This document shows, one piece after another, positions 10,577 through 21,700 of a stretch of DNA of 64,000 bases. Under the pieces are notes generated by a model that made no database searches, was not told where the DNA came from, and saw nothing but the letters and a program-made list of their open reading frames with translations. The stretch comes from Macrotrachela quadricornifera. Lineage: Eukaryota; Rotifera; Eurotatoria; Philodinida; Philodinidae. The stretch is taken from contig JAJEKB010020897.1 in NCBI GenBank assembly GCA_022393335.1, positions 60,501 to 124,500 of the forward strand, read 5' to 3'. Each line of letters begins with the position of its first letter. The first letter of the stretch is position 1. A program made the translations under genes and the position numbers.

Positions 10577-12275
10577 ACTAAAAGTATCCTCATAGTATAA
10601 TGATTGAGGAAATATGGGTTTTATAGTAGATGTATTTCGATTGGTCGAAAAAATGTACTAAACAGTGCGTGGCAAATAGACCAGTGATTTCCGTTGCCAA
10701 TACTTATCCTTTCAGAGTTGAGAACAGTAAAATAATGTAGATGTCGCTAAATAATGTTAAACAATTTTCGGGATGTTTCGAAGTCCGAGTTCATTAGAAA
10801 ATAATAGCAGGATCAGAGTCGGAGTCAAGAAGAATTTTATTTTCGGGGCCGGAATTAGGTTTTGAAATCCAAAAATTTGACTATGCAGGGCATTAATTAT
10901 TTCATAGAGATAATGTAATGGGTCATCTGAAGTTCAATAATTGGTGAATTTCCAATGAACTTCCTCGAATTTTTGTGTAACGATAGTGTTGATTAGAGAG
11001 ATTGATATCAACTTTATTCATAACTGTATGACGTGAGGTACATCTTTATAATGTTTAGGCATAGTTCTTGTAAATTACTTACGATGTGAATATCTTTTTT
11101 CCATTTATGAAAATCTATTTGGCTTGCATTAGTTCACCACCCGGATATTCGCCAATTGGCGAAAGTCTTATTGATGAAGTTCCTGAATCCAAAATTTTCA
11201 GAAAACATATATTTTAGGTTGGGCTTCTCCTAGTAAAAATTTCAGTTCTATGCATTGAACGTACGTTGAGTTAACTTAAGATTATCAGTGTGTTGGAGCG
11301 TTTCAAATTTCTCTAGCCTCTCGAAGGCTATGAAGCTTCAGGTAGTTTTAAAATGTAGTCGAATTCCGGTACTACAACGTAACAGAATCCGCTTTTTTTT
11401 GTTCTGTGCGTTATTATATTTTTAAGTCTATCTTATAAACTATATCCATAGCGGCGTATACACCATAAAACAGGTGAGTGTTATTAGATAGCAAACATAA
11501 AAACCAAAACTTTGACAATGTTAAGTTTTGTAGAGTGAATCATCTTCTTCATTTTGAGATCACTCATGTCGAATAATACGGCATGGAAACGACCGATTCT
11601 GCGTCATTTCTGAGATTTCATGGAAGCAGTATTCACGCCGGAAAAGTTTCCAACTTTTTCCAATGATTTTCTATTGATTCCTGCTAGAAAGTACAAGAAA
11701 TTGACTGAAATTGACTGGACATACATCCAGAGAATTTTTGGTCGGAATACTGCTTTCACTTTCGGCATTTCTGGTGCTTTGCTGCAGGATCCGGCGGCTG
11801 TAATCTTCAGCCTCGAAAAATATTATGGAAGCAGTATTCGGGAGAACAGATTTAGTGACCGAATTCATTCAATTTCACTCTTCACTCTGAAGAAAAATTT
11901 CAAACTAAGAATCAGAAAAAATATAGAAATCATTTTTTTCTATGAGGTGTTGGCGTCAACAGATGTTAGTATATGAAGCTGACTTGTCTCTATTACATTG
12001 ATTTTTTTCTTCCGTTTGATGTTCATTGTCCTATTGCCTCATCATGCATTTTGAGCACGATAACCTTGTTTCTCTATGGTACCGTTCATTTTCTTTATTG
12101 CATCGTTTGAACTTTTCCTTCTTCTTGATTTGTATATGATCTTTTATTCTATTGTTGTTTGTCTTGTTGTCAACGATCTATATATAGTTATTAATCTTTC
12201 ACTACTGATCACTTAGTTTATTTCCTCGAAATAAAATCTTATCGTTATTCATTGTATTTCCTGCATTCGGATTTA
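10577..12275. other. Intergenic / unclassified, no supported gene
   Basis: Open frames exist on both strands around 11620-11976 (118 codons plus, 65 codons minus), but neither shows a recognisable domain. Short inverted copies of a GAATACTGCTT-like motif occur near 11621, 11746 and 11824. I see nothing that can be named. Confidence 0.35.
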
Positions 12276-12904
12276 AGTCAGTTGCGCGCGAACACTTGCT
12301 CGCTAGGACAGTTATTCGCCAAAAAAAGTTTCAAAGTAAATATATGAATGAGACAAAGATATTCTTTATTAACAATAATATTAAATGAACAAAAGAACAA
12401 AAAAGTATTCTACATAGACAATAAACATCTAATGTGTTTTAGCTGATCCTGGACATCTGGATGTGAGTTTAGAACTAAATTGTATAATCCTTTGTTTAAT
12501 GATTTATTTCGTCGCTTTGGTGGTTGATGACCAGATATAGCATTAATAATATCTGAATGTATATTATTCTCCTCTTTAATTAATTTATCCAGAAATGTCC
12601 ATAAATCTGGATGAGTACATTGAAATGCACAGTTTAATTTTCTATTCCAGGCTTCAGTATTATTCTTCACACGTGCCTCCATGTTCCAAAAATGGATAGA
12701 AAATGTTGCTGTACGGCTTGAACGACCATGAAATCGGTCTATATAATTATCTTCCATATAATCAAGAACTGGTTTATATTCATCACTAAGATCCATGGAT
12801 AAATTATTCGAAACCATGAATAACTTGATTGGGCTCTAGAAATGATAAAGCTAGTACTTTGTGAATATTATCTGCAAATGTAGAATCTATTTCATTGTTT
12901 TTCT

Positions 12905-13911
12905 TTAACCCTTTCGTGGCGATTCAGTTTTCCGAGAAAAATAGCATTAACCTATTAGTTACCATGCGTGCTCACGCTCCATAAATGCGCTAATTGATAT
13001 CTTCGGTTTATGCAGCTATTTGTTTTTCGCTTTGTTGTTTGCATCATCGCGTAGGAGATCTTCTTTCACGTCAAACTAACTAGTTGCTCAAATTTCTTTT
13101 GTCTCTGTTACATGTATTACAGTAGGGACGAAATAAAGAAACAAAATTTCAAGTTTTTTTCTTTTACCTTCTTTTCGTGACATTATCCTTGACTCTATTA
13201 GGTACTGTTATGACCTCTTTCTCGTCTTTTTTCACTGCCATCACTGTTACATGACTTTATCATACATAGGTAGATACTATTTTTCATCACTTTCTGCTTT
13301 GATTGTAACAATTTTTTTTGTCTTGATTGTTTTAACTAGAAGCATCACGCTATGCAATAAAGGATTTTAAAAATAGCGAGGGTAGAGCAGATAAAATTTT
13401 ACGTGTAATCTTCCGTCTAAGATTAAAAAAAGGAAAGTGTTTTCCTATTAAGTTTCTTCTTACAATATAGTGGAGTTCACCTGTAGACCCCATCGCCGCG
13501 ATAGGATTAAAACCTGGTCCGAGAGAACGTCCAATAAGTCAAACGAAACGCAAGCTGGCGAATCACTAGCTCGAAGAAAAGGAAGGATCTGCGCGCAATG
13601 TTGGCAGACGGTGCACTGGCTGCTATGCGAAGGGAAGGGCAGAGCAGTCAAGAGAAGCGAGCAACGCAGCAGCAAAGAAAGTAAAAACTTTCTGTTCTGA
13701 CTGTGATAAATTTTTTTGTCTTGAATGTTTTAATAATAAGCATTGTGCTATGGAGTAAAAAATTCAAATAAAGTACTGAAGACAGAAGCTATGGCAGCTT
13801 ACGTCTAACCTCCTGCCTAAGAAAAAAGCAAAAGAAAGTGCTTTTCTATACATTTTCTCGTTAAATTATAGTGTCGCCCACCGGTGGGCGACATCGCCGT
13901 GAAAGGGTTAA
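12905..13911. mobile_element. piggyBac-like element, non-autonomous, inserted at TTAA inside the MULE
   Basis: It is flanked by TTAA at 12905-12908 and 13908-13911, with termini CCCTTTCGTGGCGAT (left) and ATCGCCGTGAAAGGG (right), the TTAA/CCC-GGG arrangement of piggyBac. Near the right end, 13690-13757 encodes a Cys/His tail (FCSDCDKFFCLECF, then HCAM) like the C-terminal cysteine-rich domain of piggyBac transposases. A second, older copy of that tail and of the right terminus lies at about 13285-13510 (FCFDCNNFFCLDCF; CATCGCCGCGATAGGATTAA). The element therefore contains a partial tandem duplication of its own end. A perfect 16-bp palindrome (CGCCCACCGGTGGGCG) occupies 13875-13890. The rest of the transposase is missing. 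Most of 13470-13700 is GC-rich relative to its surroundings. Confidence 0.8.
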
Positions 13912-14107
13912 ACCATTATGCTAAATATAAAGGTGTAAAAAAATACATATAGTGGTAGGAAAACGACCACTAATCATGTTCATTACTGCTTTCTCGAAGT
14001 TCATCATCTTTCTTTGAGGAGACCATCCTGAAACTAATTGTATTATATCCTTCATCATTTTTTCATAAATTTGACCACTTTTGCCAGGTAGAAGAACAAA
14101 TAATACT

Positions 14108-14538
14108 GCTCTGAAAAAAACGAAGGAGATTTTCAGAGCCCTTCGAAAAGCTTCTGAAGATTTCTAAAAGCTTCCAAATGTGTTCAAAGTTCCAAAAGAA
14201 GGATAAAAAGTTCAACAGAACCGTCTGAAAGTTCTGCGAAGTACCCACTAGCAGAACCATCTCTTACGAAACCCTGAGGAATCAGTACAAAACCATTAAC
14301 TTTTGGTACAGAACCGTAATAGTTTCGTATCTTCTCACGGAACCATTTTTTGATGTACAGAACCTAAAAAAAGGTTTCGTAAGAGATGATTCTACTAGTG
14401 GGTACTTTGCAGAACTTTCAGAAGGTTCTGTCGAACTTTTTATCCTTTTCCTGGAACTTTGAACACATTTGGAAGCTTTTAGAAATCTGCAAAGCCTTTT
14501 CGAATGGTTCTGAAAGTCTCCTTAGTTTTTTTCAGAGC
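14108..14538. mobile_element. 431-bp foldback element inserted in the MULE transposase
   Basis: Termini are GCTCTGAAAAAAAC and GTTTTTTTCAGAGC. Arms of about 165 bp (14108-14273 and 14369-14538) are inverted copies with small indels. The ~95-bp centre holds short GGTTTCGTA/GAACC motifs. It interrupts the MULE reading frame between the HALYCDHV-like and VLFVLLPGK blocks. A target duplication is not clear (left flank AATAATACT, right flank GGAAATACA). The short motifs resemble those of the repeats at 55.8-57.7 kb and 62.3-62.75 kb. Confidence 0.8.
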
Positions 14539-15414
14539 GGAAATACATGATCACAATAAAGAGCATGAATTACGAAAAGTTGAGAAAATCTCAGGAACAA
14601 CTTTAAAGGTTTCATCTATAAAGAAATCCTGGAAAAAAGAAAAGTTGGATAATTTATAGTTACGCTGCGAAAGCTTACCGTAGCATTTTCCGTAATGTTT
14701 CGTTGTTCATCAATAAAAAAATTTAATATTCGATCAGAAGTTGGACCAGTATCTTTACAAAGAAATACTGTATCGCGTGTTGTTCGATAATATTTATCTG
14801 GAATAAGTGGAAAATTAATATTTAATGGTATTGGTGCTATACTGGTATCTTGTGGCCAGCGACGAGCATTTCTTTTTAAATTATCATTACTTGTTATTTA
14901 AACACGCACTTCATCATGAACGCCAATATTTGCTTGTGTTAAAACAGTGTGTGGATTAGTTTGATTTTTTAAAGATTCTTGTCGTAATCGATCATAATAT
15001 ACTCAAATTAATCTAGAACGTGGATCATCAATTATTTTAATAAATATGTTATTTAAATCAGTATGTAATCATCCATGACATTTAAATTTTCTGAAATATT
15101 CGCATTTCCACAATATCTTCTTGTCGATTCGTCAATCAATAGTATAAGAATATCCATCATGAATAAGTACAAGAGCGGTTTTCGAAGTTTTTGAAAGAGT
15201 AACTGACATGACTGATTTTTAAGTGTACTGTTGTGCAACTGACACCACTTTTATATGATTATAGTGATTGGATATGACTAATTATTATAATGATAATTAT
15301 CATCAATTGTCTATGCATACAGTTTAATTAATTATATTACTTAGTTCTGAATTCTATCAATTACAATTAAACGCTTATTTCATTTGCGAGCAAGTGTCCG
15401 ACGAGCAACTAACT

Positions 15415-15759
15415 GTTTCCAGATTTCCTTGACAGATAGTCATCCAGTCGATGTATTATTAGAAGGTAGAAGCCATTTGACACATCTCTAACGAGAAGCT
15501 TACCTAAAGTTTCTAACATATTGTATGGAGTTCCGGTGAACCTTATTATAAAATCAATAAACTCTAATTTGCTGTAGAGTGTGACTTCAGCTATCTCAAA
15601 CAGTCTTCAAATCCCAAAATCGATGATTTTGACAAAAATAGATGTATTCAGAGAGGAAAACTTCATTCGTTATATATCTTTGTAGATAGGTAAAAAAGAC
15701 AGCTTCTTTTGCACTGAAACGATGTAGAAAGAAAAATTATGAAAATGAAGATTAACTCG
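15415..15759. other. Spacer between MULE and repeat cluster
   Basis: No gene or recognisable repeat seen. Confidence 0.4.
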
Positions 15760-16325
15760 TTTGAAAATATCATGCATGTTTAGTCATGCCTGAATGGCTT
15801 TCTTTTAATAAAGGAAGTGGTTAAGTAATGTGTATAGGCAATATTCCTAATATAAACAAATATTTCAAGGACATCTATAGTTTTGCATTTTGTTCATCCA
15901 TTTTTCCTCATAAAAATTTTGTTTTTACATTTTTGAGTACAGAAATATTTACTGCATCGAATGATGTAAAAATTATCTAATTAGCTCGTATAATACTGCT
16001 AAGTACTATTTTGATTTATGAGCTAATTAGATCATTTTTGCACCATTCGATGCAGTAAACATTTCTGTGCTCAAAAATGTAAAAACAAAATTTTTATGAG
16101 AAAAAATGAATGAACAAAATGCAAAACTACAGATATCCCTGGAAAACCTGTTCTTATTAGTAATATTACCTGTATTTGAAAATATCATGCACATTGAGTC
16201 ACACGTGGCTGACGCATTTTCAACCAAGGAAGTAATTAAGCGATATATATTTGAAAATATTATGCATGTTTACTGATGTGTAACTGACTCATTTTCAACA
16301 AAGGAAGTAATGAAGTGATTTATAA
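15760..16325 (+). repeat. Three ~75-bp direct repeats, first separated by a foldback insertion
   Basis: Copies at about 15760-15833, 16176-16250 and 16250-16325 each begin TTTGAAAATATCATGCA and end with an AAGGAAGT(A/G)-(G/A)TTAAG-like stretch. Copies 2 and 3 are adjacent. Copy 1 is parted from copy 2 only by the inverted repeat listed separately. This is consistent with a foldback element that landed in a pre-existing tandem array. Confidence 0.75.
15838..16172. mobile_element. ~335-bp foldback MITE
   Basis: The arm 15838-15997 is the inverted copy of 16013-16172. Clear pairs are AGGCAATATT/AATATTACCT at the ends, GTTTTTACATTTTTGAG versus CTCAAAAATGTAAAAAC, and ATCTAATTAGCTC versus GAGCTAATTAGAT beside a ~15-nt loop. 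It has no coding capacity. A short GTAT at both flanks may be a target duplication. Confidence 0.8.
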
Positions 16326-16779
16326 GTATTCACAAAAATACACCATACTACATTTAGCAGCAAGTTTCGACGTTGTACTGCTCTCTGAGTGTTGTACACA
16401 AAATATCTGGTAAGCATTTGATAATTAGTAGTATTGTTTATAATTGCTTTGCAAACTTACTTTACGTTACTTTTCAACAAATTCGTATATCAGCATCTAT
16501 TCGATGATGTCTAGGAATTGTAGGGCAATATTTAGTTATTTTTCTCCACCATCGTCACATAAACTGAGGCCACACTTTAACGCACTGTGTCTCTATCTGT
16601 CTTATGAATGTAACAGTCCTAGGAGAAAAAGCGGATCCTAACGGCTTCTGGAATTCATTAGAACCCCACCAGAATATATTAAAATCCACAAAATTCCGAG
16701 AAGTAAATTTAATAAAAAGAAAAATAAACAATTTTGAATCTCAAATCCTAATGAACACGCATGGATTCTAATGTATCTT
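16326..16779. other. Spacer, no gene seen
   Basis: A 65-codon frame at 16444 shows no recognisable features. Nothing else noted. Confidence 0.4.
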
Positions 16780-18440
16780 GATTAAACGGAAACGACGTAT
16801 TACTGTACTCCTTATTTGAGGTCTATCCTGTAGTACTATTGGTAACTCTTTGAGGATTATCTGGAAGCACCGTTAGTAATCTTTTGAGAGCTGTTTGCAG
16901 GCACTATTTAAAAACTCGCCCAAGAATTATCTAGAGGTGTTAATAGTGACACGTTAAGGACGAATTCGAGTTCTATTAGCAATTTCTCAGGGATTATCTG
17001 AGGCTGCTAGTGGTAACTATTCGGTAACTATCTAAGAGTGCTATTAGCAAACTTTTGACGTCTATATAAAGGTACTATTAGTAACTCTTTGAGAGCTACT
17101 TCTCGATACTATCGATGATTTTTTGATAGCGATTGGAGTGCCACTGACAACTCTCTCAATGCTATTTTTGGACACTATGAGTAAGTTTTTGATAGCCATC
17201 TGTGGGTACTATTAGGAAACTTTTTAATGACCATCCGAAAATGGTGCTAGTAAGTATTTCAATACCAACTGAGATAGTATTGATAGTTTTTTCGTAGCTA
17301 TCAGAATATGGTTCTGGTAAGTTTTTCAAAGTTACCAAGGATGGTACATGTTGTGTTAAAGAAGAACTAAGCAGGCAGTCTATGATCACTGAAGATATTC
17401 ATCGCAATGATACACTTCTCAGTAAATGGGCCGCAATCCACTTAGCTGGATAAAAAGTCTAACCGTTTTATGTTCGAAAACCTGATAGCCTCGTTTGTTT
17501 AAAATCAAAACAGAACCTCTTCTTAAATTACCATTTATGTTTCAAAATCATCGAATATTTTATAGGACATTTAATCTAATCTTAATTAATGTATGTCAAT
17601 TATCAATCATACTAACATTTTTAAGGTATTCCACGAATCTAGAAAGTATCCGAAAAGTTGAACAATATACTAAATAACAGTTCTATAACAATTGTTTCAA
17701 TCATGGTCAAAACTAACAGACAAACCCAAACTATTCTGTATAAGAATTTTCACATTTATCAACACAATAATATAAATGATCAAATCGAAAAAATTATGAA
17801 AAATCTCTTCACTAAATTCAAATATATCTTCAATCGGTATAAGTGCGATATTCACATAAGCCTCAAAAAGCTATCAGTATTGACTCCTGGTATCCCTGAA
17901 AAAGTTGCCAGGATCATTGCTACAGATTCATCAAAATATTACTAGTATCAACCATATATAATCCTAAAAGGTTAGTACAGCCATCTTCAGGTTGCTCTCA
18001 GACGTTACTACAGCTATTCTCAGATTACTGCTGAAAACTCACTAGAAACACTCTCCACACACATCCAAATAGTGACAGATATTGTACTCCGGTCATTGCA
18101 AAAAATGGCTGGGACTACATCCACGTAAATCTAGAATGTTACTATTAGTGCTCCAGATATCTCCTAACAGCTTACTAACAGTATCCTCAGATAGCACTTG
18201 AGAAACTACTATTGATGGTTTAGGATATCTCTCAAAGACTTACCAAGACCATCCACCGATAACTATGAAAAAGTCAGTAATAGTACTCTCATCTAGTTCC
18301 CAAAAAGTACTTTAGATTACTACCAGATCACTAACAAACAGTTCCTAATAGTACTCTTAGATAGCCCTAAAATAGTTACTCATAGTATCTCTGAATAGCT
18401 CCGAAAGGTTATCAATAATACCATAAAATAACTATACCCT
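16780..18440. mobile_element. ~1.65-kb foldback element whose arms are arrays of 34-bp units
   Basis: The left arm (about 16830-17350) consists of about 15 degenerate tandem units of roughly 34 bp with the pattern GGTACTATTAGTAACT then TTTGAGAGCTATCTG. The right arm (about 17870-18430) holds the same units in the opposite orientation (AGTTACTAATAGTACTC-like). The centre (17400-17870) has short open frames (17495, 17658) without recognisable domains. Repetitive inverted arms around a unique centre are the classic foldback architecture. Ends and target site could not be fixed. Confidence 0.75.
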
Positions 18441-18788
18441 CACTCTCACATCCTCAAATACTGAGAGTGATTTACTTTACGAAAATACAAAGATCTAACA
18501 TCAGTTTATTTATAATGATGAATAGGTATTCAAATCTGAATCAGGTTGATTGAATGTATTGAATGAACTAATATATTCCTATTTTTTGATAAAAAAAATT
18601 CCATAACCACGTTGCTAATTGTGAACATAGTACGAAATATTATTTATAATATGAACCATTTGCTTAATTTACCAGATGCATAGTATTCATAATTGATAAC
18701 ATGAATGAAAATCAATAAATTTACTTATTGCTCTTTATCAAACTAGATCTACAGATATATCAAGCATAAACACATTGCACGAAAGTCA
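18441..18788 (+). promoter_or_regulatory. Upstream flank of the NIDO-AMOP-VWD gene
   Basis: AT-rich sequence between the foldback element and the start codon. It must contain at least part of the promoter and leader, but no specific element can be named. The foldback element lies only about 350 bp upstream. Confidence 0.3.
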
Positions 18789-21700
18789 ATGGGTCGATCA
18801 TGGGTAGTTCTCTCACTACTGCTTTTTCATGCTATTATTCAACAACATCCTAGCCAAGAAGCTATGACTCTTGATGAGTTTTTCCCCTTTGGCCTCGAAG
18901 CGGGTGATACATTAATGGAACCAAATGACGATGGAAGTGTCGGTCCAATTTCGCTGCCACATATCTTTCCTTATTTTGACAACACCCATCGCCAAATCTA
19001 CCAAGCTAACAATGGACTTTTTTCCTTTTTGGGTCCTATTCGAACATACAATCCAATCGAATTTCCACTTGGCGATGATCAGCGTTTGATTACTGCTTTC
19101 TGGGCTGATATTGATACAAGAGGTAATACTGGAAATCTCACTGTTAATCATGTTTATCGTCAAGTTTATACTCGAGCTACTTCAAATTCGAGTAACACCA
19201 CGTTGTTAGTATTTGACAAAATTATATCATTTGTTCGTCAATATTTTCCTCGCGAGACCATATTTAACCCTCTAATGGTGATTGTGGGTACATGGTATCG
19301 TGTAGGATACTATAGTCGGTTCACTGATAAATTGAATACATTTCAAATGGCACTGGCAACAGATGGATCACGTAGCTTTGTTTTTTTTCTTTATAACGAA
19401 CTTGAATGGGCTGGCAATAGTGCCAGTGGTCCATATGCTCAGGCAGGTTTTAATGCTGGAGATGGTGTTAATTTTAAGATGCTCAAATATTCACGTACAT
19501 CCAACATCACTTTACTAGTGAATGAAAGCAATGTCAATGTTCCTGGCTTGTTCGCTTTTCGTATAGATACTACTGATATTGAGTCTGGTGGATGTGGTGA
19601 AAACAATACTCTTACACACTGGCCTGTTCGTGGTCAACAAATTGGTGGTACAACTGTTAGATTGCAAGGTCCCTGCTTCTCACCGAATAATTCAACAATT
19701 TTATGTCATTTTGGTGATTTTGGAACCGTGAATGGCTTAGTACTTAATGAATTTCAAGCTGTATGTGTCTCACCTCTCGCCGCGTATCCTACTACAGTAC
19801 AACTGAATGTATCTATAGATGGAGGTGAGACATTCACATCTTGGGGCACTTTTACTTATTTGCTAACGACTAATGACGTTTTTGCTCAAGAAGAAATCAT
19901 TATACGTAAAAACGGAACATCTGAAATGTTCATCTCTTGGAATGATACCATCGAACTTGAATGGAGATTTTCTGAAACAGTTCTTGCTGAACTACCAGCT
20001 GATGCATTTATTGAAATTGATTATGAAGTAATAGGGACCAATGAGGAACGTACTCTGCAACAACAACCCACAGCTAACTCAGATGTCGACATTGAGGTGC
20101 AAGAAATTGTTACAGTTGCTTCAAATATTCGACCGCAAGCTGGATTGCAGACGATTACGATTGACTTGTCTAATATTACAAGAGTGAATCCACGGATAGT
20201 ACCTTTGATAGGTATAGGTGTAGGAGTTGTTCGTGTTGGTATAGTCATACATAGAGCCTATAAAGTCTATCGAGCGATCAAAACAGCCATCAAAGTAATT
20301 CAAAAAGCATCAGAAATTGGATGTAATATATGGAGTGACACTCAAGAAGATCCTTCGACATGGAATGAAGATCTTTTACCTTGTCCAAATACTCTTCGTC
20401 AAGCTAATGTAGCAAGAGGTCAGTATGAGCCTGATGCACTCTGTAGACAGAGTGGTTTTCCGCTAGTAAATTGTTGGTTTCACAGAGGTCGACCTGAATT
20501 CAACGAGGAAAATGCCGCCGCATGTTTTCGATCGATACAATCAAACAGTCATGGAGCAGGCGCACAATGTTGTTACAACGATGGTGGCCAAATAATAACT
20601 AGAGGAACAGGTGCCGGCACTGATGACCGATATCACAGTGGCCAGGCATTTTGGAAACATCAGTTTCACGATGTAGCTACGTTCCTTGCCTGTTGCAAAT
20701 TGCAATCCAATCCTGATACATGCAACGACTATATTCGACTTCGACCGCCTCGAGCTGGTAGCGACACTCGTGGCCAATTCGGTGGTACATGGGGTGATCC
20801 TCATTTTATGACACTTGATGGAACTTCATATACGTTTAACGGCTATGGAGAATACATCTATCTAGTATGTCTATGTTTTTTATATAGTAGAGAAAACTTT
20901 TTTTTATTATGATTTGGCTTATATTTTTGAATAGGCTATTCCTACTGAACCTTCGATTATTTTTGATACAAACAATGTTTTTCAATTTGAATCTCAGATT
21001 CGCACTACTCCCTTAGAAAACATTACAAATGGTGTAACAGTAATCAAGGCTTTCGCTGCTCGTATGAACTCGATAACAGTCAGCATCACTGTGTCGAGAC
21101 GCAATCAACTTCTTGTTCATGTCAATAATGAAGAAGTGACATTTATATCTGATCCGGATACATATTTTCAATCTGACACCATTACTCTACCCTTAGCAAA
21201 TTTTTCCATCACGAAAAATATAACTAGTAATCAGATTACGCTAGTATCGATCGTAGGTGTTAGCATCCAAGTGACACCTGTATTTTTGAATACAACATCA
21301 GCTCTAGTATTAAATGTGGCCGCTGCTGTAAGTGGAGACTTAAAAGGAAACTGGACGCTTGGTCTCATTGGTGGCTATGATGGTAATGGACAAAATGACT
21401 TTCGCATCAAGAATGGTACAGTTATTGGCACAGTTGAAACTTTATCACTACGGCAAATTCATGAGGTGAGTTTCTTTTCTAATCATAGCTTAGGCAAAAA
21501 CCTATCTATTTTTAGCTTTTTGGTGTTACGTGGGCCATTTCTCCCGATCGTTCTTTGTTCTACTACGAGGCACACGATAATGCTTCATTTTATGGATTTC
21601 AAAATCTGAACTACATACCAAATTTTGAGGATCCTGCTGCTATTTCCTTGCAAACAAATGTTCTTGCAGCATGCGGAATTCCATTAGAATCAACCAATGC

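Larger units (their letters stand above)
12410..15209 (-). pseudogene. FLYWCH/MULE transposase pseudogene
   Basis: Read on the minus strand. It starts at an ATG at 15209 (MSVTLSKTSKTALVLIHDGY) and continues with a FLYWCH-like zinc-finger stretch (KKILWKCEYFRKFKCHG). The MULE linker follows (NLKRNARRWPQDTSIAPIPL, about 14870), then a probable short intron near 14640-14690. Next is the catalytic start FIDETFKVVPEIFS (about 14600). After a foldback insertion comes VLFVLLPGKSGQIYEKMMKD with WSPQRKMMNFEKAVMNMISG (about 14100-13950). After a piggyBac-like insertion come FADNIHKVLALSFLEPNQVI and, one frameshift later (about 12810), the C-terminal block NNTEAWNRKLN with HPDLWTFLDKLIKEE (12817-12410). 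Stops and the frameshift make it inactive. The F-E-K-A and N-x-x-E-x-W-x-x-x-L-N signatures make the family assignment firm. Confidence 0.85.
12276..15414 (-). mobile_element. MULE-type DNA transposon (dead), with TIRs, carrying two later insertions
   Basis: Imperfect terminal inverted repeats flank the transposase relic. The left one at 12276-12303 reads AGTCAGTTGCGCGCGAACAC then TTGCTCGC. The right one at 15386-15414, in complement, reads AGTTAGTTGCTCGTCGGACA then CTTGCTCGC. The shared core is ACACTTGCTCGC. The total is 3139 bp. Subtracting the two nested insertions (about 1.0 kb and 0.43 kb) leaves about 1.7 kb, a compact MULE. No clear target duplication remains. Confidence 0.65.

Noticed and set aside
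11620..11976. 118-codon plus-strand frame with an overlapping minus-strand frame
   Set aside because: No recognisable domain or splice context; both strands being open fits the locally less AT-rich sequence.
13470..13700. 76-codon plus and 71-codon minus frames in the GC-rich tract
   Set aside because: They lie inside the piggyBac-like element out of frame with its Cys-rich tail; GC-rich DNA simply has fewer stops.
15760..16325. Spaced direct repeats resembling a CRISPR array
   Set aside because: Only three diverged copies, two of them without a spacer, in clearly eukaryotic DNA; the gap is a foldback element.
18912..20804. Minus-strand frames opposite the NIDO-AMOP-VWD exon 1
   Set aside because: Shadows of a well-supported exon with clear domains on the plus strand.
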